From NCBI GenBank assembly GCA_026708085.1, contig JAPOVP010000050.1, positions 38,755 through 102,754 on the forward strand: a stretch of DNA of 64,000 bases, in the 5' to 3' direction. The notes below the pieces were generated by a model. It ran no database searches, had not been told where the DNA came from, and saw only the letters and a list, made by a program, of their open reading frames with translations. Shown here one piece after another: positions 27,494 through 36,997 of the stretch. This stretch comes from Caldilineaceae bacterium (GTDB lineage: Bacteria; Chloroflexota; Anaerolineae; Caldilineales; Caldilineaceae). The translations under genes and the position numbers were made by a program. How positions within the stretch are numbered: position 1 is the first letter of the stretch; each line of letters begins with the position of its first letter.

Positions 27494-27502
27494 TGTTATA
27501 AT
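27494..27502 (+). promoter_or_regulatory. extended -10 promoter of the UPF0182 gene
   Basis: TGTTATAAT lies 116 bases before ATG 27618. The -35 region is poor, so the call rests on the extended -10 box. Confidence 0.42.
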
Positions 27503-27617
27503 TGCCAGCATGGGCGCAGGGACTTTGAACTGTGCGGGGTAGCGGTCATTTGCATTGCATCCGCCCCAAGCAGCAGAACACCCGCCATCCGTCCCTCCTA
27601 GTCGACAAGGAACATCA

Positions 27618-30587
27618 ATGGCTGAACGTAATCCATTCCATGAACTGTTGGAAAACCTGGATGAAGACGACTGGGAGCAGATAGAAGAAGAGCTGCTCCA
27701 CGATGACAATGGCCCGAGTAGTCCGGGTACACCCCGAGGGGGAGGGGGCAACGGCGGTTCAGGAGGAGGAGGCCGGCTGCTGTGGTGGATGCTCATCCCC
27801 TTCCTGATTCTCATCTTGTTCAATACAGTCCTTGGATTCTACACGGACTGGTTGTGGTATGACAGCCTTAAGCTGACTTCCGTGTTCTTTACCCGAATCG
27901 GGGCGTCACTAGGTCTTTTTGCTGCCGGAGCGCTTGCTTTCTGGCTCGTTTTCGTATTTAACGTCCTGCTGGTCCGTCGTCTGAACCCGCAAGGTCTTGC
28001 CGACACGCCGGTGACCGAAGCGATTCAGGCCGTAGGGGTCCGAATCACTCCTATTGTCGTACTGGTGGGCGCGTTCTTTGCATTCTTCATGGGCACAGGG
28101 GCCTCATCGGCATGGGAGGAGCTTCTCCTTTACTTCAATCAACAGCCATTTGGATTGACCGACCCAATCTTTGGTCGTGATGTAAGTTTCTTCCTCTTTA
28201 CATTGCCGATCTGGCAGTTCCTGCGCGGCTGGCTGATGACGACGTTCGTCATTACTTTGATCGCAACCGGTCTTGCCAGCGGCATTGGATGGCGGGGTTG
28301 GAGTGCGCCCGCCCCGGTACGCGCCCACCTCAGTTGTCTCGGTGCGTTGATCCTGCTCCTGATCGCGTGGCAGTACAGGTTGGACGCCTTGGAGCTCGTC
28401 TACAGTAACCGCGGAGCCGTCTTTGGGGCAGGATACACAGACGTCAACGCCCAGCTTCCTGCCTTCAACATTCTCGTGTTTGTCACCATATTTGCCGCAC
28501 TCCTGCTCTTGGTGAACGTATTCTTGCAGCAAGCGTGGCGGGCCATCGTCGTGGTATTGGTTGGCTGGATCGCGATTTCCGCTTTGGCAGGCAACATTTA
28601 CCCGAACCTTGTTCAGCGGTTTCAGGTCAACCCCAACGAGTTCACCCGGGAGAGGGAGTTCATTTCCTACAACATCGACTTCACGCGTGCGGCATACGGA
28701 CTGGACAGAATCGTCGATGAAAACTTCGATGCCGAGAGTGAGCTGACGCCAGACGAGCTTCTCGACCAACCAGACACGATTCGAAACATCCGGTTGTGGG
28801 ACTACCGGCCCCTGCTCCAGACTTACAACCAGGTGCAGGCGCTGCGGCAGCAGTATCAGTTCACCGACATTGATATCGATCGCTACGAAGTTGAAGGTGA
28901 ACGGCGGCAGCTCATGCTATCTGCGCGGGAACTGATCCCCGAACAGCTGGAGCAGCCTGCGCAAACGTGGGTGAACCGCAAACTGGTCTATACACACGGC
29001 TATGGCGTGGCCGCCTCCCCTGTGGCGGAGATCACCCCGGACGGCCTGCCGACATTTGTGCTGCAGGATCTTCCGGTACAAGGCATTCTGGACGTTTCGC
29101 GCCCACAGATCTACTTTGGCGAACGCACGAATGAATACGTCATAGTGAAGACTGAAACAGAGGAGTTTGACTACCCCCGTGGTGAAGGCGGCAACGTCTT
29201 CACGACTTTTGAGGCAGATACGGGTATCAGGATCGGGGGGTTTCTTCCCCGACTGGCATTCGCAATTCAGTTCGCTGACGTCAACTTGTTCATCAGCCAG
29301 GAGTTGAATTCGGAGAGCCAGCTTCTGTGGAGACGCAATATTTTGCAGCGTACGATTGAGGTGGCTCCCTTCCTGCGCTTCGACTCGGACCCATATATTG
29401 TAGTAGGCGGCGATGGAAACCTCTACTGGTTCCTAGACGCTTATACTGTCAGCGGACGCTTTCCTTACAGTGAACCGAGCCAGTTCGGGACCAGAACGGT
29501 TCCGCCGGGCTTTAACTATATTCGCAATCCAGTCAAGATCATTGTCAATGCCTATACGGGCAAGATGGACTTCTACCTGGTCGAGCCGGATGAACCGATC
29601 GCCGCCGCCTATGCGCGCATCTTTCCGGCGCTCTTCACACCTTTCGAGGAGATGCCGGCCGACCTCAATGCCCACATTCGCTATCCCAATGATCTCTTCA
29701 GCATTCAGGCCAGTGTCTTCCGTACGTACCAGATGACCGAGCCGACCGACTTCTACAACAGGGAAGACGTCTGGGCATGGCCCGAAGAGATCTTCGACAA
29801 TCAATCGCGGCCGATGGAGCCCTACTATGTCCTGATGCAGCTCCCAGGCAGCGAGGACCTTGACTTCATTCAGATCCTTCCCTTTACGCCGGCCAACCGC
29901 GAGAACATGATTTCATGGCTGGCCGCGCAGAATGATCCGGAAAAGTATGGAGAGATGCTGGTTTACCGCTTCGGTAAGGACTCGCTCGTTTTCGGGCCAA
30001 AGCAGATTGAGGCGCGCATCGACCAGGACCCGACGATCAGTTCACTGCTCAGTTTGTGGAATCAGCAGGGCAGCCAGGTGATTCGAGGCAACCTGCTGGT
30101 GATTCCGATTGGTGAGAGCCTGCTCTATGTTGAGCCCCTCTATCTGCAGGCTGCCACCGGCAAGATTCCGGAGTTGAAGCGAGTTATACTGGCGACATCG
30201 GAACGCGTCATCATGGCCGAGAATCTTGGTCTTGCATTAGTAGACCTGTTCGGCCAGAGCATCCTCGCTGACACGACGCTGGCGGAGCTTGCAGTCACCG
30301 GAGACGGTCAACTGCCTGCGGAAGTTTCTGTGGTTGAACGAGGAACTGTAGAAGTCGACTTGACAGCCTCCACTCTTGAGGAACTGATCGTGCAGGCAAA
30401 CAACCGATACAGCCGGGCGCAGGACGCTTTGCTGTCCAGAAATTGGGCTGCCTACGGCGCCGAACTGGACGCGCTGGAGCAGGTCCTGGAACGCATGATG
30501 GAAGTAAGCGGCATTTCCATGGAACCTGTGCCGCAACCGCAGCCCTCGCCTTCGCCGACGCCGGCAGTAGAGAGCAGTTCGGGATAG
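27618..30587 (+). CDS. UPF0182 family large membrane protein
   Basis: A 989-residue protein of the UPF0182 family (COG1615). An acidic cytoplasmic head (ELLENLDEDDWEQIEEELL) is joined by a glycine linker to about seven membrane helices (60-330). A large extracytoplasmic domain (350-930) holds family lines such as IRLWDYRPLLQTYNQ, NRKLVYTHGYG and TGKMDFYL. The end is Pro/Ser-rich. The family is widespread in Actinobacteria, Cyanobacteria and Chloroflexi, and its function is unknown. ATG 27618 has AAGG 7 bases upstream; the 21 codons before it look non-coding. Confidence 0.9.
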   Translation: MAERNPFHELLENLDEDDWEQIEEELLHDDNGPSSPGTPRGGGGNGGSGGGGRLLWWMLIPFLILILFNTVLGFYTDWLWYDSLKLTSVFFTRIGASLGLFAAGALAFWLVFVFNVLLVRRLNPQGLADTPVTEAIQAVGVRITPIVVLVGAFFAFFMGTGASSAWEELLLYFNQQPFGLTDPIFGRDVSFFLFTLPIWQFLRGWLMTTFVITLIATGLASGIGWRGWSAPAPVRAHLSCLGALILLLIAWQYRLDALELVYSNRGAVFGAGYTDVNAQLPAFNILVFVTIFAALLLLVNVFLQQAWRAIVVVLVGWIAISALAGNIYPNLVQRFQVNPNEFTREREFISYNIDFTRAAYGLDRIVDENFDAESELTPDELLDQPDTIRNIRLWDYRPLLQTYNQVQALRQQYQFTDIDIDRYEVEGERRQLMLSARELIPEQLEQPAQTWVNRKLVYTHGYGVAASPVAEITPDGLPTFVLQDLPVQGILDVSRPQIYFGERTNEYVIVKTETEEFDYPRGEGGNVFTTFEADTGIRIGGFLPRLAFAIQFADVNLFISQELNSESQLLWRRNILQRTIEVAPFLRFDSDPYIVVGGDGNLYWFLDAYTVSGRFPYSEPSQFGTRTVPPGFNYIRNPVKIIVNAYTGKMDFYLVEPDEPIAAAYARIFPALFTPFEEMPADLNAHIRYPNDLFSIQASVFRTYQMTEPTDFYNREDVWAWPEEIFDNQSRPMEPYYVLMQLPGSEDLDFIQILPFTPANRENMISWLAAQNDPEKYGEMLVYRFGKDSLVFGPKQIEARIDQDPTISSLLSLWNQQGSQVIRGNLLVIPIGESLLYVEPLYLQAATGKIPELKRVILATSERVIMAENLGLALVDLFGQSILADTTLAELAVTGDGQLPAEVSVVERGTVEVDLTASTLEELIVQANNRYSRAQDALLSRNWAAYGAELDALEQVLERMMEVSGISMEPVPQPQPSPSPTPAVESSSG

Positions 30588-30694
30588 GACGAGCTTCTCA
30601 GCAGTTGCGATGACCCCGATGAAAGCTGCAGGAGTGGCTCGGAAGGATTGTCCGGCCCTGCGGCCTGGAAACACATCGAACAGGAAGCAAAAGA

Positions 30695-31225
30695 ATGACC
30701 GATAGTATTTCTTCGCCTCCTCCTACCGTGCAAGAAGTACTTGAAAGCATAGAAATCGAGTGGGACCTGTTACAAAAGGTCCTGTCCGGTCTGAGCGCGG
30801 ACCAGTTATTGACCCCCGGCCAGGAAGGTTGGTCGACCAAGGATGAGCTGGCGCATCTGGCCGCGTGGGCAAGAGGCCTGGCCGCCCTTGTCAGAAAGCA
30901 GCGTCGATACCCGCCGATGGGCCTGCCTGAGGATGCGGCGCCAAATATCGTTGGAATCGAACGCATGAATCAGGACATCTATGAGCGCAATCGGGACCTG
31001 CCTCTTGAAGAGGTACTGGTAGAACTCGAAGCCGCACACCTGGACGCGCTGGCTGCAGTCGCCGAGCTTTCTGACGAAGACCTTCTCCGTCCCTACGACG
31101 ATTTCCAACCTCAGGACCGCCGACCGGACGGGCATACACCCATTTTGTGGCGAATTGCCGGCAATACCTATGGGCACTACGCCGAGCACAGAGAAACTAT
31201 CGAACGCATGTGGAGCAAAGAATGA
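30695..31225 (+). CDS. ClbS/DfsB-type DinB-like four-helix protein
   Basis: A 176-residue helical protein. GWSTKDELAHLAAWARG and the C-terminal IAGNTYGHYAEHRETIE match the ClbS/DfsB (DUF1706) branch of the DinB superfamily, whose histidines bind a metal. ClbS itself is a self-resistance hydrolase for colibactin; most members are uncharacterised. The stop codon overlaps the ATG of the next gene by 4 bases (ATGA), so the two are translationally coupled. Confidence 0.8.
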   Translation: MTDSISSPPPTVQEVLESIEIEWDLLQKVLSGLSADQLLTPGQEGWSTKDELAHLAAWARGLAALVRKQRRYPPMGLPEDAAPNIVGIERMNQDIYERNRDLPLEEVLVELEAAHLDALAAVAELSDEDLLRPYDDFQPQDRRPDGHTPILWRIAGNTYGHYAEHRETIERMWSKE

Positions 31226-32109
31226 GTGAGAAAAGTAAGGTTGTTGTTACGGGTGCCTCCGGCTATATCGCAAGCCTGCTGCTGCCCGCCTTTCGCGAGC
31301 GGTATGACCTTACCCTGCTGGACGTAAAGACCGCCGACCGAGATGGCAATGACGTGGCAGGCGTTCAGATCGCGGATCTGACCCAACGCGATCGGGACGC
31401 CTACCGCCATCACTTTCGCGGCGCCGACGCCGTGGTCCATCTTGGGTTCACCCGGGCCGAAGACAAGTCGGACCCTGTCCAGGACTTTTATGCCGAGTTG
31501 TCAAACGTGGAGATGGCTTTCCACGTTTACCAGACCGCGCAAGAGGAGGGCGTTCGCCGTTTGGTCGTCGCCAGTTCCAACCATGCGGCCGACTACTACG
31601 AGCCTTTGATTCTGGACAAGAGGTGGGACATCGTCACACCAGAGATGAGACCGTTTTCCGACAACTTTTACGGCTGGGCCAAGGAGGCCTATGAACACCT
31701 GGGGTTTGTATACGCAGTTGGCCGGATGCAGTATAGGGGCATGGACGTCGAGGACAGCTCTCTACAGCCACTGGAAAACGTGCAGGTCCGTATCGGGGGA
31801 CCAAGGGAAGACGACCTGGAGAGAATCGATCCGGGAGACCTGCGCCGCATGATCCGCGGGCTGGGAGTCTACATCAGCCAGCGCGACCTGCAGCAGCTGT
31901 TCATCAAGAGCATCGAGACCAAAGATATTGGAGATGAAGAAGGCGTGCCGTTCCAGGTTTTCTATGGAATCAGCGGCAATTCACAGGCTTTCTGGAGTAT
32001 AGTCAACGCCCGAAAGGTCATTGGGTACGAGCCGGAGGACAACAGCGAGTACAGCTTCAGCGATCAGATTCACCGCCATATCCAGGCCGCGAAAAAGTCT
32101 CAGGACTGA
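31222..32109 (+). CDS. extended SDR (NAD-dependent epimerase/dehydratase family)
   Basis: A 295-residue Rossmann protein. VTGASGYIASLL is the NAD loop, DAVVHLG the strand 4 line, VVASSNHAAD the active-site Ser region and YGWAKE the Y-x-x-x-K pair. The shape is that of uronate dehydrogenase and related sugar oxidoreductases; substrate not determined. ATG 31222 overlaps the preceding stop. It converges with the penicillin-acylase gene 12 bases away. Confidence 0.86.
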   Translation: MSEKSKVVVTGASGYIASLLLPAFRERYDLTLLDVKTADRDGNDVAGVQIADLTQRDRDAYRHHFRGADAVVHLGFTRAEDKSDPVQDFYAELSNVEMAFHVYQTAQEEGVRRLVVASSNHAADYYEPLILDKRWDIVTPEMRPFSDNFYGWAKEAYEHLGFVYAVGRMQYRGMDVEDSSLQPLENVQVRIGGPREDDLERIDPGDLRRMIRGLGVYISQRDLQQLFIKSIETKDIGDEEGVPFQVFYGISGNSQAFWSIVNARKVIGYEPEDNSEYSFSDQIHRHIQAAKKSQD

Positions 32110-32121
32110 TTCTGAACTGCC

Positions 32122-34506
32122 CTAGCGGCCCTTCCCTGTTACCGGATGTAGAATGCAGACCAATTTGGGGTCTCTGGGGTTGCCGTCTGGTCCGAGTTCG
32201 AGAAAGTGGTATCTTCTTTCCAGCCACTCTTCCAGCTGGTCACAGTAATGCTCCGAACCCGGATGCCCTGATTGTCCCTGCGACTCCACGGCCCACATTC
32301 CGTTTTCGCCCAGATCGCTGATCAACCTGTAGTTTGCCCCCATCAGAGCCCCCCAGTTTGGGTCGAATCCCGTATTACAGACGGTCACTCCGCTGCCCCC
32401 TACAGGCAGCCCGCCGCGATCGAGCAGGGCACTTAAGTCACCCCTTTCTGACAGGACGTGGCGCAACTGTACCTTATGGAGGTTGCCCCATGCCCAAAGA
32501 GACATGTCGGCTCCCAAACGATTCTCTATCTCTGACAGAGCAGCGCGTAAGGCATCAACTATAGCCACTTCTCGATCTGTCTTTTCGAACCATTCGGCCA
32601 CGTTCTCGTGAATCAGTTTTGCGGCCAGTCCTCCGCACGTACCCGAAAGAGAAGTCGCGAGCTCACCTTCGAATCTTTCGGAGGCTACCTGCAGGCACCA
32701 CTGGTTGAAGAATACCTCGAAGATTGAGGCTGCGACCGAATCAGGGGTCAAATTGTGGTCCCACTCCTGGAGATAGCGGGCGGCCTCCCGGACGCGGTTG
32801 TCGCCACTTTCCAACAGGACCGGTAGCAGGCCAGGGATTGCTTCATCTGCACGCAGCGTGCGCGTATCCTGCTGCATTTCAGCGAATGACTCAACCGAGA
32901 ATCGATTGCGCTCTTCGATCATCTGGCGGATGCGGCGCGCTCTGTGGCCACTGGCCCATGTTCCCGACAGCGGATAAGGGAAATCGTCGGGGGCAACCCG
33001 GTTGTTGGCGGTGGCGATCCAGCCCCTATTTGGGTCTTCAAGACTGGGCATATGTTCGAACGGGATCAAGCCCTGCCACGCGTGAGCGGGATCCCAGCCT
33101 GGCCGGTAGCCACGCTCCCAGATGTCTCTCACCGGGATGCCGCCGACCGCCTGGTATCCGATATGCCCCTCCCCGTCGGCGATTACCAGGCTCCACGTAG
33201 GAACTCTCCACCCTCGAGTCGCTTCACGCAGTTCGGAGACACTGCGCGCCCGATCCATCCCAAGCAGCGACGTCAGCCACCCGCAGTTGGTATGGCCCAG
33301 CCAGCGCAGTGAAACCGGGCCCGTTCCCGCAGCCTCGGCCGGTAGGATTTCATCAACGATCGGTCCGTTGCGGGAAATACGGACCGTCTTGCAAATGGGG
33401 TCGGCGCCTCGCACACGGATTCTTTCTTCGAGCGTGCGCTCCGCCTCCCATACGCCGTCATAGAGGAAGAAACCCGGCCGGCCTGGGTCGGTCTGCTCCT
33501 GGTAGAGATCTCGCTGTGAACAGATATTATTGGTAATGCCCCAGGCAACGTCGCGGTTGCGTCCGAACATGACCGCCGGCATGCCGGTGTACGCCATGCC
33601 GGCTACGTCAAAAGAGCCTCCCGTCAGCTGCACCTCGTACCAGCATGAGACGGCAGCAAATGCGATGTGTGGGTCACTGGCAACCATGGGCAACCCCGAA
33701 CTGGTGCGAGCGCCTCCCACGACCCAGTTGTTGCTGCCCTCCCCCTCTTGTGGATCGCCCACGCTGGCGCCGACCGGGGCAACGCCGCTGACAGAGGAGG
33801 TATATGCGCCGGGGGGGATGATGCTCTCCTCGTCCGCTTCTCCGGTCAGAAAGGCCTTGTACAAGGACTCGTCCCCGAGTGCACGCTTCGCCAGCTCAGG
33901 ACCGACGATGACGGGAAAGCGAACTGTCAGGTAATAGCGAAATTCGGCAGCGATGGCGAGGCAGTCTACGGGATTCCACGGTTCGGGCCCGTAGTCGAGA
34001 AGCGCGAACTCTACTGGCAGGTTGTCGATCGACATTTCAATGAGCGCGTTGATGCCATCGCTGAACCTGTGCAACAGCGTCCTGGTTTCATCGGGCAATG
34101 AGGCCCACTCGGAGGTCGCGATGCGGTTGAGACCGACGGTGCGAGCGACCGTATCCAAATGGATGCCGTCATTTCCGAGGATTTCGGACAGCCTGCCGTG
34201 CCCTTTGCGCCGCAAATAGTCCAGCTGAAACAGCCGGTCCTGTGCCATGGCAAAACCGAAGGCGAAAAACAGATCTTCGTCGTTGCCGGCCAGGATCTTT
34301 GGAACGCCCCACTTATTGCGGACGACTTTAGCTTCAGAATTTACGTTGGTTTCCAATCGAGTATTTGGTTGAGGTGTTCTGCGCCCGACTTCCTCATTCC
34401 ACCATTGATCGAATTCGGTTCTCGACATGCCGCTTGCACGGCATAATGAAGAGATCGAATCGCCTGATCCCAGGCTCTTCAGCAGATCTGCAGAGACTTC
34501 GGCCAT
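32122..34506 (-). CDS. penicillin acylase family N-terminal nucleophile hydrolase
   Basis: A 794-residue protein of the penicillin/acylhomoserine-lactone acylase family, which self-cleaves and uses the new N-terminal Ser of the beta chain. That Ser is at about 258 in SNNWVVGGARTSSGLP; the alpha part has WGVPKILA and FAFGFAMAQDRLFQLDYLRR. No signal peptide is seen; instead residues 1-45 look like a small helix-turn-helix (GDSISSLCRASGMSRTEF). ATG 34506 has GGGAGGG 8 bases upstream, so the start is firm. A cytoplasmic location would be unusual for this family. The substrate is unknown. Confidence 0.88.
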   Translation of the reverse strand: MAEVSADLLKSLGSGDSISSLCRASGMSRTEFDQWWNEEVGRRTPQPNTRLETNVNSEAKVVRNKWGVPKILAGNDEDLFFAFGFAMAQDRLFQLDYLRRKGHGRLSEILGNDGIHLDTVARTVGLNRIATSEWASLPDETRTLLHRFSDGINALIEMSIDNLPVEFALLDYGPEPWNPVDCLAIAAEFRYYLTVRFPVIVGPELAKRALGDESLYKAFLTGEADEESIIPPGAYTSSVSGVAPVGASVGDPQEGEGSNNWVVGGARTSSGLPMVASDPHIAFAAVSCWYEVQLTGGSFDVAGMAYTGMPAVMFGRNRDVAWGITNNICSQRDLYQEQTDPGRPGFFLYDGVWEAERTLEERIRVRGADPICKTVRISRNGPIVDEILPAEAAGTGPVSLRWLGHTNCGWLTSLLGMDRARSVSELREATRGWRVPTWSLVIADGEGHIGYQAVGGIPVRDIWERGYRPGWDPAHAWQGLIPFEHMPSLEDPNRGWIATANNRVAPDDFPYPLSGTWASGHRARRIRQMIEERNRFSVESFAEMQQDTRTLRADEAIPGLLPVLLESGDNRVREAARYLQEWDHNLTPDSVAASIFEVFFNQWCLQVASERFEGELATSLSGTCGGLAAKLIHENVAEWFEKTDREVAIVDALRAALSEIENRLGADMSLWAWGNLHKVQLRHVLSERGDLSALLDRGGLPVGGSGVTVCNTGFDPNWGALMGANYRLISDLGENGMWAVESQGQSGHPGSEHYCDQLEEWLERRYHFLELGPDGNPRDPKLVCILHPVTGKGR

Positions 34507-34645
34507 GCGAAAACCCTCCCAGGTTGTGTTAAGTCTATTGTGAAACTGGCGCAAAAGAAGGAGCAGAAATGGCGGAGGGCCCGTTCTGGCGGAGGCCCCA
34601 AAAAACACAGAACCTCCAAGTGGAGGTTCAGGCATACGGATTGTG

Positions 34646-34719
34646 CGCGCCAGGCAGGACTCGAACCTGCGACCTTCGCCTCCGCAGGGCGACGCTCTAA
34701 TCCACTGAGCTACTGGCGC
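34646..34719 (-). tRNA. tRNA-Arg (anticodon GCG)
   Basis: The cloverleaf folds cleanly. The acceptor stem is GCGCCAG with CTGGCGC, the D arm GCTC...GAGC, the anticodon stem TCGCC-loop CTGCGGA-GGCGA, and the T arm GCAGG-TTCGAGT-CCTGC. Loop position 34-36 is GCG, reading CGC and CGU. The discriminator is G, and CCA is not encoded. Confidence 0.9.
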
Positions 34720-34723
34720 TTGA

Positions 34724-34816
<93 letters not shown>

Positions 34817-34837
34817 TTATTCAGATTCAGGCTGAGC

Positions 34838-34928
<91 letters not shown>

Positions 34929-34959
34929 GGGCCAGGACTTGCCAGCCATCAACCTGATC

Positions 34960-34989
34960 AGTATAAACCTAGCTCAGGAGGGCTGTCAA
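34960..34989 (-). promoter_or_regulatory. promoter of the three-tRNA operon
   Basis: TTGACA (34989-34984) and TATACT (34965-34960) are 18 bases apart on the minus strand, about 30 bases before the first tRNA base. Confidence 0.75.
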
Positions 34990-35124
34990 ATGTCGCGGGC
35001 CAGCTCTCGCTGGAAGGTACTGGCCGTACGCCGGGGATGCGGGCCGCTAACCGAACAGTTGGTCATTGGGGCTACCTTACTTCTATACGAAGTACTACCC
35101 AAATTGTACTCTTGCGGGCCTCTC

Positions 35125-36405
35125 CTAACCGATTTCCATCTCTTCTCCGAGATAGGGCCGCAGTACCTCCGGAAGTTTCACGCTGCCGTCCGCCTTTTGA
35201 TTGTTCTCCAGCAGCGCGATGATGACACGCGGCAAGGCAAGGCCCGATCCGTTAAGGGTGTAGACATATTCCGGACGTGCGGACTCGGTCGAACGGTAGC
35301 GTATATTTGCCCGGCGGGCCTGGAAGTCACGGAAGAGCGAACAGGAGCTGACCTCCAGCCACTCCTGGCAGCCTGCCGCCCAGACCTCCAAGTCGTATTT
35401 GATGGCTGCGACGAACGACAGATCGCCTGTGGCGATGGCAACGCGGCGGTAGGGCAGTTCAAGACGCTCCAGCAGCACCTCCGCCGCCCTGGTCAATGAT
35501 TCCAACTCGTCGCGACCGGTCGCAGGCTCAACGAACTTGACCATCTCCACCTTCTGAAACTGGTGAACTCGTTTAATACCGCGGGCATCCTTGCCCGCCG
35601 ACACCTTCTCGCGCCGGAAACAAGGAGTGCTGGCGACGTAGTAGCGCGGTAGAGTACCGGGTTCCAGAATCTCGTCCCTATGCAAGTTTGTGACCGAAAC
35701 CTCAGCAGTTGGGATGAACCAGTAGTCCTCCTCCGCGTCCCGATACAGATTGTCGCCAAACTTGGGGAGATTGCCAGTCCCTTCCATGGCATGCCCACGC
35801 ACCATCATCGGGGGATAGATTTCGGTGTAGCCGTGTTCTCGAATATGCACATCGAGAAACCAGTTTGACAAAACTCGTTGCAGGCGCGCCCCGGGACCTT
35901 TGAGAAAATAGAAGCGGCTGCCGGCAGTGGCCACGCCCCTCTCAAAGTCGATGATGTCCAACTGCGGGCCGAGATCCCAATGGGCCTGCGGCGTAAAGTC
36001 AAATTCAGGAAGCTGCCCCCATTGGGTCAGAACTACGTTTCCCTCTTCGTCGGGAGCAACAGGCACATCATCCTCGGGTGGATTAGGAATGCGCATCATT
36101 GCGTCGTGGTAGGAGGACTCTACATTGCGCAGGTCGTCGTCAATCTGGGCAATTTCATCCCCGATCTGGCTCATACGCTCTTTCAGTGCGTTGGCTTCGG
36201 AGGTTTTCCTTTCCCGGAATAGGACTCCGATCTGTCTGGAGCCGGTGTTGCGCTCTTCGCGCAGTTTTTCCCCTTGTTGCAGCAGTTTGCGCCGCTTTCC
36301 GTCCAGCTCCAGCGCCAGTTCCCAGGGTGCTTCCGAGTCATTCAGTTTCTCCATTGCCTGGGCCAGCCCCTCCCGGTTTTCGCGCATCCATCGAATGTCT
36401 AGCAT
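35125..36405 (-). CDS. serS: seryl-tRNA synthetase
   Basis: It charges tRNA-Ser. The 426 residues have the N-terminal coiled-coil arm (about 30-105, rich in K/E/R) that grips the long variable arm of tRNA-Ser, and the class II core with motif 2 (CFRREKVSAGKDARGIKR) and motif 3 (LNGSGLALPRVIIALLEN). ATG 36405 (MLDIRWMRENREG) is standard. It is preceded by a T-box leader and followed by the two tRNA-Ser genes on the same strand, a compact serine-charging locus. Confidence 0.97.
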   Translation of the reverse strand: MLDIRWMRENREGLAQAMEKLNDSEAPWELALELDGKRRKLLQQGEKLREERNTGSRQIGVLFRERKTSEANALKERMSQIGDEIAQIDDDLRNVESSYHDAMMRIPNPPEDDVPVAPDEEGNVVLTQWGQLPEFDFTPQAHWDLGPQLDIIDFERGVATAGSRFYFLKGPGARLQRVLSNWFLDVHIREHGYTEIYPPMMVRGHAMEGTGNLPKFGDNLYRDAEEDYWFIPTAEVSVTNLHRDEILEPGTLPRYYVASTPCFRREKVSAGKDARGIKRVHQFQKVEMVKFVEPATGRDELESLTRAAEVLLERLELPYRRVAIATGDLSFVAAIKYDLEVWAAGCQEWLEVSSCSLFRDFQARRANIRYRSTESARPEYVYTLNGSGLALPRVIIALLENNQKADGSVKLPEVLRPYLGEEMEIG

Positions 36406-36462
36406 TTCTCGCTCCTACCAAGTGAACTACGTTAGACAACTTCTCATCTGTCCTCAGAACCG

Positions 36463-36493
36463 AAAATCCCCTCGCCTGTTCAGGACGAGAGGA
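36463..36493 (-). terminator. T-box terminator hairpin of serS
   Basis: On the minus strand TCCTCTCGTCCTG pairs with CAGGCGAGGGGA around a two-base loop and is followed by TTTT. The 5' arm directly follows the T-box core, so antiterminator and terminator are mutually exclusive as in the class. Confidence 0.8.
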
Positions 36494-36693
36494 CCCGTGG
36501 TACCACCTGAGTTCGCAGACATCGGCGTCTGCCTCTGGCGCCGATAACGGGGCGGAACCGTCCGGCCATTTGGTGCCGGATGCTCGTGGGGCGCTATACC
36601 GTCCGGCGCCTATTGCCTCGCAGCGGCCGGCAACTCTCTGAAAGGTCGGGCGGGCGGTCCGTTTCCCCAGTCACAGCAGCAAACACTTAATTC
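36463..36693 (-). ncRNA. T-box riboswitch controlling serS
   Basis: The leader contains the T-box core GGTGGTACC (36507-36499) followed by the terminator, and CAGAGAG (36640-36634) as in the stem I AG-bulge. Two AGC triplets could be the specifier codon. AGC at 36595-36593 sits between a GGGG/CCCC helix (36668-36665 with 36591-36588) and an ACCG/CGGT helix and is preferred; AGC at 36584-36582 is the alternative. Either would pair with the GCU anticodon. Uncharged tRNA-Ser is expected to stabilise the antiterminator and raise serS expression. The fold was reasoned by eye, not computed. Confidence 0.85.
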
Positions 36694-36699
36694 AAATGG

Positions 36700-36728
36700 A
36701 GCATATCACGTGCCGTGCCCACTGTCAA
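36700..36728 (-). promoter_or_regulatory. serS: promoter of the serS T-box leader
   Basis: TTGACA (36728-36723) and TATGCT (36705-36700) are separated by exactly 17 bases, giving an expected start near 36693. Confidence 0.75.
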
Positions 36729-36997
36729 CATTTGGGCGCAGTGCGATGGGATGCCTAGAGGACGAGACTGCCACATTGGCAATCGGCTCGAGGCATCACG
36801 GTTTTCGGCGAACTCTCAGTGGCGGGCTTGAACGTCAATCTCTCAGTGACAGACGCTATGCGCCAGAGAGCGACAAGTCGAAAGGGTAAACTGAACAGTG
36901 CCAAGTTACCTTACAATGCTGTGCAATCTGATTCGGGATTTCCCAGACTAGCTGGTAGGGCTTTGGCCTGACACTACGGGACAAGGATGGGAACAAC

